A stretch of DNA of 64,000 nucleotides, from positions 682,001 to 746,000 of the forward strand of contig NZ_AP017459.1 in the NCBI RefSeq assembly GCF_002355835.1, read 5' to 3'. Shown here piece after piece: positions 39,088 through 48,050 of the stretch. The stretch's first letter is position 1. Every line of letters starts with the position of its first letter. The stretch is from Candidatus Endomicrobiellum trichonymphae. Lineage in GTDB: Bacteria > Elusimicrobiota > Endomicrobiia > Endomicrobiales > Endomicrobiaceae. Made by a program: the position numbers and the translations under genes. The notes under the pieces were generated by a model. The model was not told the origin of the DNA, ran no database searches, and saw nothing but the letters and a program-made list of their open reading frames with translations.

Positions 39088-39561
39088 TCATGTTTTATTT
39101 TTTGATATTTTATCAAGGAATTCAACATAATGTAAAAGATTTGAATTATATTTTGTGAGAATCTGTAAGCCTGAAATTAAAGAATTTACTTCAAGGGTTT
39201 TTTCTCCTTTTGCAAAGGGGGAAATTTATAGTATCTAGCGGAAGTTCCGAAACAAGATATTTTAAAACTATCTATTCGTCTTCAATATCCCGTTCGGAAT
39301 GCAACAATGAAACCAAATCTTCAATACCAAACAGCATAAGAGGTTCATAATTTATTTTCTCTGTCGTGGTAAAGAACAAAACGCTCGGCATAAAATACTT
39401 TTTTACATTCAAGGCAGGATACAACATTAATTCCCCCCCCCTTCCATTAACACACTCTTTCACTCAGGATTATCTGAAATGCTTATTGCAGAAAACAACT
39501 CTGCTTCAAAAGCATATCCACAGGGACACTCAATTTCTTCGACAAGATTTGAGATTGTCAT
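39088..39561 (-). pseudogene. CpXC-domain protein relic
   Basis: The ATG at 39561 starts SNLVEEIECPCGYAFEAELF, the CpXC-type opening with a Cys pair. The frame breaks near 39440 at a run of about nine C (G on the coding strand). A second frame continues MLYPALNVKKYF, then NYEPLMLFGIEDLVSLL, and stops at 39272. Downstream pieces VLKYLVSELPLD and ISGLQILTKYNSNLLHYVEF continue the family-like C-terminus to 39088 with further shifts. The internal zinc region and aromatic middle part are missing. The function of intact CpXC proteins is not established. Confidence 0.6.
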
Positions 39562-39653
39562 TGATAAATTTCCTATGAATTAAAGCTCATATACTGACGT
39601 ACCAACTAACCTATTCATCATTCTTTTCTGTTATTAGCATTCAAGAATACTTC

Positions 39654-39726
39654 AGCCGATGAGAGGATTTGAACCTCTGACCCATTGCTTACGAAGCAAT
39701 TGCTCTGCCAGCTGAGCTACATCGGC
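39654..39726 (-). tRNA. tRNA-Thr (CGT)
   Basis: Full cloverleaf: acceptor GCCGATG/CATCGGC, D-arm GCTC...GAGC, anticodon loop TTCGTAA on an ATTGC/GCAAT stem, and T-arm AGAGG-TTCAAAT-CCTCT. Discriminator is T. The anticodon CGT reads ACG. The CCA tail is not encoded. Confidence 0.93.
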
Positions 39727-39804
39727 ACAGTTTATAGCCAACTAACTTAATTACGACACTGCCTCATAGTCAATAGAAGCCGTATTAAAAAACTACGAAA
39801 AATA

Positions 39805-39877
39805 TGCTGAGGGACAGAATTGAACTGTCGACACCAGGTTTTTCAGACCTGTGCTCTACCAACTGAGCTACCTCAGC
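39805..39877 (-). tRNA. tRNA-Phe (GAA)
   Basis: Full cloverleaf: acceptor GCTGAGG/CCTCAGC, D-arm GCTC...GAGC, anticodon loop CTGAAAA on a CAGGT/ACCTG stem, and T-arm GACAG-TTCAATT-CTGTC. Anticodon GAA. Discriminator A, no encoded CCA. It lies upstream of tRNA-Thr in the same orientation, 78 bp apart, so the two are probably co-transcribed. Confidence 0.94.
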
Positions 39878-39946
39878 ACACAATAAAAGTTTTTAATTGA
39901 TCTTTTTTACTGAATTTATCAGAAGTCTCTTTTCCGTCACTTTCGC

Positions 39947-40156
39947 TTACTTTATTTTAGAAGAAACCTTAAACTGGCTTTCATCATCTTTGAAATCATC
40001 GCTTAAATTGCTGACAGTGTCCACTATTTCTTCGCCGAACTTTTTAATGTTGCTTCTCGTCTCTCTTCCCGATTTGGGAGCATACAGTATTCCCAGAGTC
40101 GCTCCTATTAAACCGCCTAAAACAAAAGCCAAAAGCGTATCTCTATTATCGCTCAT
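39947..40156 (-). CDS. YtxH-like small membrane-anchored protein
   Basis: About 69 residues from the ATG at 40156, which follows the upstream TAA by 1 bp (TAAAATG); an in-frame start 13 codons earlier is less likely. It has one glycine-rich membrane segment, LLAFVLGGLIGATLGILYAP, followed by the basic KSGRETR motif typical of YtxH (gas-vesicle/stress-like) proteins, then an acidic amphipathic tail. The family's function is poorly defined. It is coupled to the DUF948-like gene, a common pairing. Confidence 0.75.
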   Translation of the reverse strand: MSDNRDTLLAFVLGGLIGATLGILYAPKSGRETRSNIKKFGEEIVDTVSNLSDDFKDDESQFKVSSKIK

Positions 40157-40157
40157 T

Positions 40158-40448
40158 TTATTCCCCATGCGTTCTGTTTTTTCTTTCACTGACACTTAAA
40201 AAAGCATAAAAAAGAAATGAAATCCCCTTAATAACCAAAGACGATAACTTTCTTCTCATTGATGCAACACCAGAAACTTTATTGACACCATCTAGTTCGC
40301 TGTTTATTTTCTTTATAAACCTTCTAAATTCTATCGCAGATTTCTTTATCCCAATCAGCATAAGTATTAGAAAAACTGTCACTGCCACTACGGAAAGAGT
40401 TATTAAAATAACTCCTATAATAATAAATACTAAACCTATAGAATTCAT
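40158..40448 (-). CDS. DUF948-like small membrane protein
   Basis: 96 residues. One long N-terminal hydrophobic helix (residues about 4-33) is followed by a charged, probably coiled region, EFRRFIKKINSELDGVNKV. This layout matches DUF948 proteins, which often precede ytxH genes, as here. A second weakly hydrophobic patch (GISFLFYAFLSV) lies near the C-terminus. The function is unknown. Confidence 0.6.
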   Translation of the reverse strand: MNSIGLVFIIIGVILITLSVVAVTVFLILMLIGIKKSAIEFRRFIKKINSELDGVNKVSGVASMRRKLSSLVIKGISFLFYAFLSVSERKNRTHGE

Positions 40449-40541
40449 ATTCGAGTATTTTAATAAAAACTCAAGGGTATGTCAATAAACTTTTTTTTCT
40501 CAAAAAGTCAAAAATTTTAAGAATAATTTATTTTTTATCAG

Positions 40542-42560
40542 TTAACGCTTAGAAGATTTGCAGGATTTCATATTTTTTAGTTCAAGCATTCTGTCCCTTA
40601 AGGCTGCAGCTGATTCAAAATCAAGATTGTCAGCAGATTCTCTCATCTGTAATTCAACTTCTTTTATTATGTTGCCAATATTTTTAGGAGTGATATTATA
40701 ATTAAGCTGTTCTTCGGCAACAATATGATTCATAGATTCTTCTCTTGATAAATTTCTAAACTCGTCAAGTTCGTGAACGGCTTTGATTATTGACTTGGGT
40801 TTAATATTGTTTTTTTTATTATGTTCAAGCTGTTTATCGCGCCTGCGGTTCATTTCTCTTAAAGCTCTCTGCATCGAACCGGTCACAGTATCCGCATAGA
40901 AAATGACTCGCCCGTCAATATTTCTCGCAGCTCTTCCGCAAATCTGGATAAGCGTAGGTTCAGAACGCAAAAAGCCCTCTTTATCAGCATCTAAAACAAC
41001 TACCAAAGATACTTCAGGCAAATCTAATCCTTCTCTCAAAAGATTTATTCCCACTAAAACGTCAAATTTACCAAGACGCAGATTTTTAAGTATTTCTATT
41101 CTTGTTAAAGTATCTATTTCAGAATGCAAATATTCAACTTTAATCCCTTTTTCTTTCAAATAAGCCGCCAAATCTTCGGACATTTTTTTTGTAAGCGTAG
41201 TAACTAAGGTTCTCTGTTTTTTCTCAACATTTTTCCGTATTTCCTGCATTAAATCCTGTATCTGCCCGCTTATAGGACGGATGACAATTTCTGGATCTAC
41301 AAGTCCAGTAGGGCGAATAATCAAATCCACTATATATTTTTTGCTTCTATTAAGCTCGTATGTTCCCGGAGTTGCCGAGACCATCATAAATTTTCTTATA
41401 ACTTTTTCAAATTCCTGAAACTTCAAAGGTCTGTTATCTAAAGCAGAAGGCAGTCTGAAACCAAAATCTACAAGAGTTTGTTTTCTGCTCCTGTCGCCTT
41501 CATACATTCCTCTTATCTGCGGAAGAGAAATATGCGATTCGTCAGTTATTATTAAAAAATCATCATTTTCCTGCACGAAATAATCTATAAGAGTAGTCGG
41601 TTTAGCTCCCGACAGACCGCCTGAAAGATGTCTTGAATAGTTTTCAATCCCATTGCACGATCCGGTTTCTTTTAACATTTCAATATCGTATTTCGTTCTC
41701 TGTTCAAGACGCTGTGCTTCAAGAAATTTATTTTGAGACTTTAATACCTCAAGCCGCGTATTCAATTCTATCTGTATGGTTTTTAAAGCTTTATCAACCT
41801 TATACTTATCAGTGACAAAAAGTTTTGCAGGATAAATATAGGCTTTATCTTTTTTACTAATTACTTCACCAGTTACCGGATTAAATTCTTTTATCCTTTC
41901 AACCGTATCGCCGCAAAACTCAATTTTTACGGCAGTTTCAAGGTAAGCGGGAAAAATTTCAACAGTATCGCCTTTTACCCTGAACTTCCCCCTTTTAAAT
42001 TCAACTTCATTTCTCTCATAACGGCTTGCAATAAGTTCTGTTAAAAGCAGACTTATTGTTTTTTCTTTTCCAGCAATTATTTCAACGCACATATTTTGAT
42101 AATCTTTAGGAGATCCCAGATTATATATACACGAAACAGAAGCGACTACAATAACATCTTTTCTCTCAAGAATAGAAGTAGTCGCTTTTAAACGCAATCT
42201 GTCTATATGGTCATTTATTGACGCATCTTTTTCTATGTATGTGTCGCTTGAAGGAATATAGGCTTCAGGCTGGTAATAGTCGTAATAAGATATAAAATAT
42301 TCTACGGAATTATTTGGAAAAAAAGCCTTAAATTCAGCATAAGTCTGCGCTGCTAAAATTTTGTTCGGCGATATTATAAGCGTAGGTTTCTGAAGTTTTT
42401 CAATAACGCTTGCCATAACAAATGTTTTTCCCGAACCTGTAACGCCAAGCAAAATCTGCGAGTTTTTATTATTTAAATAATTATGATACAGCTTATCGAT
42501 AGCCTGCGGCTGGTCACCGGACGGTTTGAATTTTGAAATCAGTTTAAATTCATTTTTCAT
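40542..42560 (-). CDS. uvrB: UvrABC system protein B
   Basis: 672 residues, full length. UvrB is the damage-verifying helicase-like subunit of nucleotide excision repair. Walker A is LGVTGSGKTFVMA, the beta-hairpin region has YYDYYQPEAYIP, and helicase motif II appears as ITDESH. The C-terminal UVR domain (ELQMRESADNLDFESAAALRD) binds UvrC. All motifs are intact, in contrast with the dead recN in this window. It stands alone between the DUF948-like gene and surE. Confidence 0.96.
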   Translation of the reverse strand: MKNEFKLISKFKPSGDQPQAIDKLYHNYLNNKNSQILLGVTGSGKTFVMASVIEKLQKPTLIISPNKILAAQTYAEFKAFFPNNSVEYFISYYDYYQPEAYIPSSDTYIEKDASINDHIDRLRLKATTSILERKDVIVVASVSCIYNLGSPKDYQNMCVEIIAGKEKTISLLLTELIASRYERNEVEFKRGKFRVKGDTVEIFPAYLETAVKIEFCGDTVERIKEFNPVTGEVISKKDKAYIYPAKLFVTDKYKVDKALKTIQIELNTRLEVLKSQNKFLEAQRLEQRTKYDIEMLKETGSCNGIENYSRHLSGGLSGAKPTTLIDYFVQENDDFLIITDESHISLPQIRGMYEGDRSRKQTLVDFGFRLPSALDNRPLKFQEFEKVIRKFMMVSATPGTYELNRSKKYIVDLIIRPTGLVDPEIVIRPISGQIQDLMQEIRKNVEKKQRTLVTTLTKKMSEDLAAYLKEKGIKVEYLHSEIDTLTRIEILKNLRLGKFDVLVGINLLREGLDLPEVSLVVVLDADKEGFLRSEPTLIQICGRAARNIDGRVIFYADTVTGSMQRALREMNRRRDKQLEHNKKNNIKPKSIIKAVHELDEFRNLSREESMNHIVAEEQLNYNITPKNIGNIIKEVELQMRESADNLDFESAAALRDRMLELKNMKSCKSSKR

Positions 42561-42713
42561 AATTGTTCTTTATAACCACCCCAAACAAACTTCTACCTCA
42601 TTTCTTTTCCCCCACGTCAGAGGAAGAGAATACAGTTAATTTTCCATTTCATCAGTTTAGCATCAATATAGTATTCCAAACAGTTCATACATCCATCAAT
42701 ATCTAATTCATTG

Positions 42714-43466
42714 TTATTTTTTAGAAGGAATAATAACCTTATAATTTAATTTTTTTATAAAAGTAAAATCTGTCTGATCAATTCGTAGCGGAGTAACAGA
42801 AATATAGCCTTTATCCACAGTATCTATGTCTGTCCCCTTGTTTTTTCCGCCAGATATATATTTACCCGATAGTCTGTAAGAAAAATTTCCTCTTTCATCA
42901 ACGACAGTTTCGACGCTCTCGTCATAAATGCGCAGTCCCAAAGGAGCGACTTTTATACCTTTATAATTTTGAGGAATATTTATATTTAAACAAATATTCT
43001 TGAAAAATTTTTTTCTTTTCAATACCTTTTCGGCAATCTCTCTTGTTGCAATAGCCGAATGTTCATATTCCGTAGCACACACTTCTGCCGCAGAAACGGC
43101 AAGAGACGGAACTCCTCTTAACGCCCCCTCTCTTGCAGCACCGACAGTTCCTGAATAAATAACATCTTGCCCAAGATTAGGACACGTATTTATGCCGGAC
43201 ACCACTAAATCCGTTTTATTTTTAAAAAAATGATACAAACCGTATTTCACACAATCTGCAGGAGTACCGCCTTTTATCACATAAAAATCTTTTTCTATTT
43301 TTTCGACTTTTTTATATTTTGCAAGCGTTATACCGTGCCCTGTGCCTGACATTTGAGTTTTTGGAACAATCACATAAACTTTTCCTATCTTGGAAAGCTC
43401 TTTCATCAGAGGACGAAGTCCGGGAGCTTTTACGCCATCATCGTTTGAAATCAAGATTTCATGCAT
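42714..43466 (-). CDS. surE: 5'/3'-nucleotidase SurE
   Basis: 250 residues. It is a metal-dependent survival-protein phosphatase that hydrolyses nucleoside monophosphates. The N-terminal ISNDDGV carries the metal-binding Asp pair, with further ligands in SGINTCPNLGQDVIYSGTV. The start overlaps the murG stop by 16 bp, so its translation is probably tied to murG. The C-terminal YISVTPLRIDQTDF is family-typical. Confidence 0.94.
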   Translation of the reverse strand: MHEILISNDDGVKAPGLRPLMKELSKIGKVYVIVPKTQMSGTGHGITLAKYKKVEKIEKDFYVIKGGTPADCVKYGLYHFFKNKTDLVVSGINTCPNLGQDVIYSGTVGAAREGALRGVPSLAVSAAEVCATEYEHSAIATREIAEKVLKRKKFFKNICLNINIPQNYKGIKVAPLGLRIYDESVETVVDERGNFSYRLSGKYISGGKNKGTDIDTVDKGYISVTPLRIDQTDFTFIKKLNYKVIIPSKK

Positions 43467-44530
43467 TTTATTATTTCCTCAAATACTAATTTACGCGGAA
43501 ATTTGATTATACTTTCAGCCGTATTACTTTTTATATTTTCCTTAAGCGCATATATGGCATTGCTTAAGCTTTCTTTCGCAAGATTTTTTTCTTCAATTAT
43601 TATGACTTTACCATCTTTTTCTATTTCTTTTGCATTCCAATACTGATGATTATCAGCAGCATAAAGATACGGCACTAAAACCGCAGGTTTATCCAAAGCT
43701 TTAAGCTCAAACACGCTACCAGCGCCTGAACGACATACTACAACATCGCTTGCAGCGTAGGCAGCACCGATATCATGCATATACTCAAAAACTCTGTAAT
43801 CCGGATTATCTCCGATTTTTTCTTGAATTTTAATATAATTCCCAGAACCTGTAATATGCAAAACCTGAATTCTATTTTTAAAAGACAATTTTAAAAGAGT
43901 CTCGCAGGCGACTTCATTAAGCTTAACCGCACCGAGGCTTCCTCCAAAAACTAAAACCGTAAAAATTCCATTTTCAAATTTAAGTTCCCGTAATATTTTT
44001 TCTTTTGATACCGACAAAATATTTTTCCTAACGGGATAGTTTGAGAGAATAGTATTTTTTTTTTTAAAATATTTTTCTGAAGATTGAAAACTTATAAACG
44101 TCTTATCGGTTATTTTATTTAAAAGTATATTTGCTTTGCCCGGAATAGCGTTCTGCTCATGTATAAAAGTTTTTTTATGCAGTATTTTTGCCGCAAAAAG
44201 AACAGGAACTGCAATATATCCCCCAGTACCTATTACCGCTAAAGGATCCAGCTTTACAATCTTTATTAACGCTTTAAAAAAACTAAACTTCATTTTAACT
44301 AAAAACGTTATAAACAAAAATGAAATTCCCCCCGGCATTCCCGAAACGTTAAATTCAATATATTCAAATCCGCTGTTTTTTAAAATCTTTATGGAAGCGG
44401 TATTATTACTTATAAAAAAAATGGGATTATACCCTTTATTCTTAAATTCTTCCGCTAAAGCTATGCCTGGATAGATATGCCCTCCCGTTCCGCTTGAAGC
44501 AATAATTATATTTCTATTCCCCATTTCCAC
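43451..44530 (-). CDS. murG: UDP-GlcNAc:lipid I GlcNAc-transferase MurG
   Basis: 359 residues. This membrane-associated GT-B glycosyltransferase completes lipid II. Motifs are SSGTGGHIYPGIALA at the N-terminus, HEQNAIPGKAN, and the UDP-GlcNAc site VVCRSGAGSVFEL. Located 62 bp after ftsW; surE follows where murC often lies in other genomes. With MurA and UppS it supports an active peptidoglycan pathway. Confidence 0.95.
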   Translation of the reverse strand: MEMGNRNIIIASSGTGGHIYPGIALAEEFKNKGYNPIFFISNNTASIKILKNSGFEYIEFNVSGMPGGISFLFITFLVKMKFSFFKALIKIVKLDPLAVIGTGGYIAVPVLFAAKILHKKTFIHEQNAIPGKANILLNKITDKTFISFQSSEKYFKKKNTILSNYPVRKNILSVSKEKILRELKFENGIFTVLVFGGSLGAVKLNEVACETLLKLSFKNRIQVLHITGSGNYIKIQEKIGDNPDYRVFEYMHDIGAAYAASDVVVCRSGAGSVFELKALDKPAVLVPYLYAADNHQYWNAKEIEKDGKVIIIEEKNLAKESLSNAIYALKENIKSNTAESIIKFPRKLVFEEIIKCMKS

Positions 44531-44592
44531 TCCACAGTTCTTAACTATTTAAAGACAGCTGCTGAATTAAATTTAGAGAGAATATTGTCACT

Positions 44593-45702
44593 TCACGTTC
44601 TGCTCTGTTTTTTATTGTATTGTGATAAATTTATCAATATTCCTGAAGTTGCCATAGTTATAATAAGCGCCGTTCCTCCAAAAGATATAAACGGAAGCGC
44701 CAGTCCTTTTGCCGGAAACACTCCCGTAGCAACGGAAATATTTATAATAGCCTGAAAAACTATCAGGAACGTTATTCCTAAACACAGATACTGCGAAAAA
44801 ACATCAGGCATATTCTTACTCATTTTTATGCCTTTGAAGAACAAGTACATAAAAAATGCAATAACCGAGACTGCTCCAAGAAATCCGAGTTCTTCTCCTA
44901 TAATAGGAAAAATAAAATCAGTGTGCGCTTCAGGAAGATACATAAGCTTCATCTCACTTTTACCGAGACCTTTACCCCAAAAACCGCCTGAACCCAGAGC
45001 ATTTAAAGACTGTTTTACCTGATAAGAAGATACATCAATATTTACAAAAGAAGCAAGATAATCTTTAACCCTTGTAATTCTGTAAGGTTTTCTCATAATT
45101 TCTTCAACCATCAAAAGAATTAACGCTAAACCTCCGGCAAATATAACATTCATTTTCATTCCCGCACAAAACAGCATTGCAAAACATACTACAGCTACTA
45201 AAATAGGCGTGCCTAAATCAGGTTCTACAACAATTGGAAAAAGCATAAGCAAAATAATAAATCCCGGCGCTATTAAACCTTTCCATTTCTCAACTAACTT
45301 TTTTTTTCTCGATATAAAGTCAGCTATAGCTATAACTACTGCAATCTTTGCTAATTCTGAAGGCTGCAGAGTAAAGGGACCTACCTGTAACCATCTTTTT
45401 GCTCCCAACCGAAGAACTCCCACAAATAAAACCGCAATGACCAAAACCAACGCAAACAAATAAATCCATTTTGCATATCTTTTGTAAAATTTATAATTAA
45501 TTAAAAAACTTGTCACAAACATTGCCGCAAAACCAAATATAACCCACAGAATTTGCCTCAAAAAAAACTTGTAAGGACTTGTCCATTTTACGTCAGCCAT
45601 AACAGCGCTTGACGAAAATACCATAAATGCTCCAAAAACAGTGCATATACATACTGCCGCTATAAGAGTAAAATCATATTTTTCAAAATTAATCTTAAAC
45701 AA
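44593..45702 (-). CDS. ftsW: Peptidoglycan glycosyltransferase FtsW
   Basis: 369-residue SEDS-family membrane polymerase with about ten helices. The conserved loop GLGKSEMKLMYLPEAHTDFI and the C-terminal GLALPFISFGGTALI are present. It polymerises lipid II at the division septum with a class B PBP. FtsW is preferred over RodA because murG follows, as in division clusters. A strong GAGGAG ribosome binding site precedes the ATG. The upstream 740 bp hold no protein gene. Confidence 0.93.
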   Translation of the reverse strand: MFKINFEKYDFTLIAAVCICTVFGAFMVFSSSAVMADVKWTSPYKFFLRQILWVIFGFAAMFVTSFLINYKFYKRYAKWIYLFALVLVIAVLFVGVLRLGAKRWLQVGPFTLQPSELAKIAVVIAIADFISRKKKLVEKWKGLIAPGFIILLMLFPIVVEPDLGTPILVAVVCFAMLFCAGMKMNVIFAGGLALILLMVEEIMRKPYRITRVKDYLASFVNIDVSSYQVKQSLNALGSGGFWGKGLGKSEMKLMYLPEAHTDFIFPIIGEELGFLGAVSVIAFFMYLFFKGIKMSKNMPDVFSQYLCLGITFLIVFQAIINISVATGVFPAKGLALPFISFGGTALIITMATSGILINLSQYNKKQSRT

Positions 45703-45849
45703 ACATTGTCTCCTCTATATGTTTTTCAAAATACAGGGTTAACTAACACATTCCTTATCATATTAATTAACATAACAATTTTTGATACCTTAAACTTTAT
45801 ACTTTTCCTAAAGCTAACACTATTCAGTGAAATATTGTTTATCTAATTT

Positions 45850-46010
45850 GATGTCTGTTCTCAAAGTTAAGTTACTGCTTGTTGTTTATCCGCTTTTACA
45901 AAAGAATCATAACAGTTTAAATTAAATATAATATCAAGCATATCCGTCTAACAACGCATTATTGCCGCATATTATTTGCTCGTTTAAACACCCCTGTCGA
46001 CTCCAAAATA
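45850..46010 (-). ncRNA. Possible decayed or divergent tmRNA
   Basis: The minus strand from about 46006 reads TTTGGAGTCGACAGGGGTG, close to the tmRNA 5' motif (TGGATTCGACrGGG). About 110 nt further on, an A-rich stretch leads to GCGGATAAACAACAAGCAG and then TAACTTAA. This would encode a tag-like ADKQQAVT ending in TAA at 45867, comparable to A-D/N-N-N...-type tags. I could not find the 5' GGGG acceptor strand or a GGTTCGAnTCC T-arm before ftsW. It is therefore either a degenerate copy or a coincidence. Confidence is low. Confidence 0.25.
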
Positions 46011-46067
46011 AATTGTCGTTGATGGCAATAGTAATATTGTTTGGGCGGTATTTGAATTTATATATTC

Positions 46068-46094
46068 ATTATAATAGATATGAAAAACTGTCAA
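46068..46094 (-). promoter_or_regulatory. Sigma70-type promoter upstream of ftsW leader
   Basis: TTGACA (46094-46089) and TATAAT (46073-46068) are both perfect consensus hexamers. The spacer is 15 bp, a little short. Transcription would start near 46060, 360 bp before ftsW, and would run through the tmRNA-like stretch. It is the best promoter match I saw in the window. Confidence 0.5.
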
Positions 46095-46439
46095 TAATTA
46101 TTTGAGCGCTGCGACGGTAAAAACACTGATAAAAATAAGGCTTTTCTATAACAATCTTTTTCTTCAGAGCCTATGCCTTATTTAATATTCAAATCTCAAA
46201 TTCATAGATTATCCGTATTTTATTATCTAAGCATTTTTTTTATGAAAAACCTAATTTTATCAAAAAGCAACTGCCGTCAATTGGCGGTTTTAAAATCCAT
46301 GAGATTAATATTACAAATGCGCAAATTCAAGCAACTTGCGGGTAAAAGGAATTATTCTTGTAGTTGTGGTTATTCCTCTATTTTTTTATTTAATTTTTGG
46401 CTTATTGTCATGCAACAATATCTTAATTTAGGTGGTAAA

Positions 46440-47006
46440 TCAGCTGTAGAGGCTTACGAAATTTTGCCTTCCTTGTGAAGATAAAGCCCCCCCAAAAAAA
46501 ATTGTGCCGATTTGAGGGCTTCTTTGATGTGTGTGATTAATTATACTGTGTTCTGCTGTGGCATTTTTGTTATCTATGCAGGAATAGTTGTAATCCTTTG
46601 GGCAGTGGTACCGTTTTCCATCATACATAAATATTTCCCCGCCTTTTGCAGTGCGTCCTATTGTTTCATATCCGTGCTTTCTTTGTTCTGCGCTAATAAT
46701 CTCGCTATCCCTTTTTATTTTCCAAACAGTGTATACTATCATAAGCGAACAGTATCCCAAAACTACACAGCATTCTATAACCTTCTCTTTACAAAAAAAA
46801 TGCCCAATCGGAGTTAAAACACGTCTATATATTGGCTTTAATACGTATTCTTGCATAGGTCTTACTATGTACTTAACTCCATCGCTGAAAGAAAGTCCTG
46901 CTGTTAACTGTCTGCCGTCTAGTGAGGTGGCTTCTGATGGTGGAGCTGCTTTAGTCGGCGCTACAAATAAGCATAAAGATAACAACATTGCAATTACTTT
47001 TATCAT
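46440..47006 (-). CDS. Secreted/membrane protein of unknown function
   Basis: 188 residues. A signal peptide occupies residues 1-20, ending APTKA with AP following. A second hydrophobic segment with cysteines, CCVVLGYCSLMIVYTVW, spans about residues 79-95. The remainder is soluble, with GGEIFMYDGKRYHCPKDYN. The 3' end contains T8 followed by G7 on the coding strand (46487-46501), a slippage-prone run, so the last 20 residues may not be original. It follows a lipoprotein/thioredoxin-like relic by 14 bp. No family was recognised; the cluster could be part of an envelope or secretion element. Confidence 0.45.
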   Translation of the reverse strand: MIKVIAMLLSLCLFVAPTKAAPPSEATSLDGRQLTAGLSFSDGVKYIVRPMQEYVLKPIYRRVLTPIGHFFCKEKVIECCVVLGYCSLMIVYTVWKIKRDSEIISAEQRKHGYETIGRTAKGGEIFMYDGKRYHCPKDYNYSCIDNKNATAEHSIINHTHQRSPQIGTIFFGGALSSQGRQNFVSLYS

Positions 47007-47020
47007 AATATTTTTTAGTT

Positions 47021-47334
47021 CTATCCTTTAATCTTTTTATCTTTTGTCTTTATGCTTGTTGGGTCTATTTGTACAAACTGTAAACTGGACTTGTAGATAT
47101 CAAATAATTCCAGTAGTTCCTTTTTAGCCTCACAAGGTTTGCAAAGTGTCATGATTATAGATATAGCAGTCTCTTCAAAGGATGCATCTTTAAAAGCATC
47201 TACATCTCTTGACTGTTTACGGTCTTGTAGGTACCAAATGCGTACCCGATTGCGGCACCTCTCAACATATCATTCTTGCTACGACCGCATCCTGCACACA
47301 CCATCAACACCATTACTCCATTTTTTTTAACCAT
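47021..47334 (-). pseudogene. Small lipoprotein fused to or followed by a CKPC thioredoxin-like piece
   Basis: The ATG at 47334 opens 44 codons to TAG at 47200. They contain a hydrophobic start, a lipobox-like LMVCAGC and a glycine-rich LRGAAIGYAFG. In another frame from about 47225, without its own start, runs RDVDAFKDASFEETAIS, then IIMTLCKPCEAKKELLELF and FVQIDPTS, ending at 47021. CKPC after a beta strand and before a helix fits a thioredoxin-like active site. The two pieces probably came from one protein split by a frameshift, or from two adjacent genes. Lipid-anchored thioredoxin-like proteins occur in envelope redox or conjugation systems. Confidence 0.4.
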
Positions 47335-47343
47335 TTCAGTCTC

Positions 47344-47580
47344 CTACTTTTGAGGCGAATGCCTCTTTATTCCCCAATTTTTAAATTTACGCCCGGGCAG
47401 GAAAAATTGGAGATTAAACCTGCCCGCTGTTTTTGTTATTTTTAAAGCTCTTCCTCTTTGCAGTGAATTATATACGTGTATTGCTGTCGGTGATAATTTT
47501 TGTCCCATTATAGCCACATAATCCCCGTCTTTTGGTTCATATTTATAATCGGGGTCTTTATACATATCGCAATGTTTCAC
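47344..47580 (-). CDS. Small protein of unknown function
   Basis: 78 residues, hydrophilic, with DGDYVAIMGQKLSPTA and a basic C-terminus. No family was recognised. It lies 10 bp upstream of the lipoprotein relic in the same direction, so it may belong to the same small envelope cluster. It may itself be a fragment. Confidence 0.35.
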   Translation of the reverse strand: MKHCDMYKDPDYKYEPKDGDYVAIMGQKLSPTAIHVYNSLQRGRALKITKTAGRFNLQFFLPGRKFKNWGIKRHSPQK

Positions 47581-48050
47581 CGCTCCATCATGGTTGTTAT
47601 ATTAGTGAGAATTTTTTACAATTCCTGTTCGTAAAGCAATCATTTATACTATGAAAAATTTAGCTCTTTCTTCAAGAAATTTTTGAAGAACTATTTGCAA
47701 ATAATTTAAATTTTTAATGCTATCTTCTTTTATCAATAATGGGAAATTAGAGTGTGTTCATACAAAGACTATTACAGGTTAGAGGTAGAAGCTACTCATT
47801 GCATTAAGAGACAAAAGAAAAATAAGCTTATAATGTCAAAAACAAACTAAGCTCTATTTTAATCTGTTGAAATTATCATGCTCTTGACAGTTTGAAACAC
47901 TCTGATAGAGGAGTTGAATCTATATATAAATTTTACTATTTTGTAGGCGATTTGTAAATTATTATCATTCACATTTTAGGATTATTCAAAAACGACAGAA
48001 ACAAAAGAAGAAGTCAGCAGAGTTTTTAATGCAAAAACTTCTGAATTAAA
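47581..48050. other. Gap between envelope cluster and ABC-exporter cluster
   Basis: 470 bp of very AT-rich DNA without a convincing gene. The only structure noticed is an 8-bp stem, TTCTTCAA/TTGAAGAA, at 47668-47690 with a 7-nt loop and no T-tract. No peptide precursor was recognised here. Confidence 0.5.
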
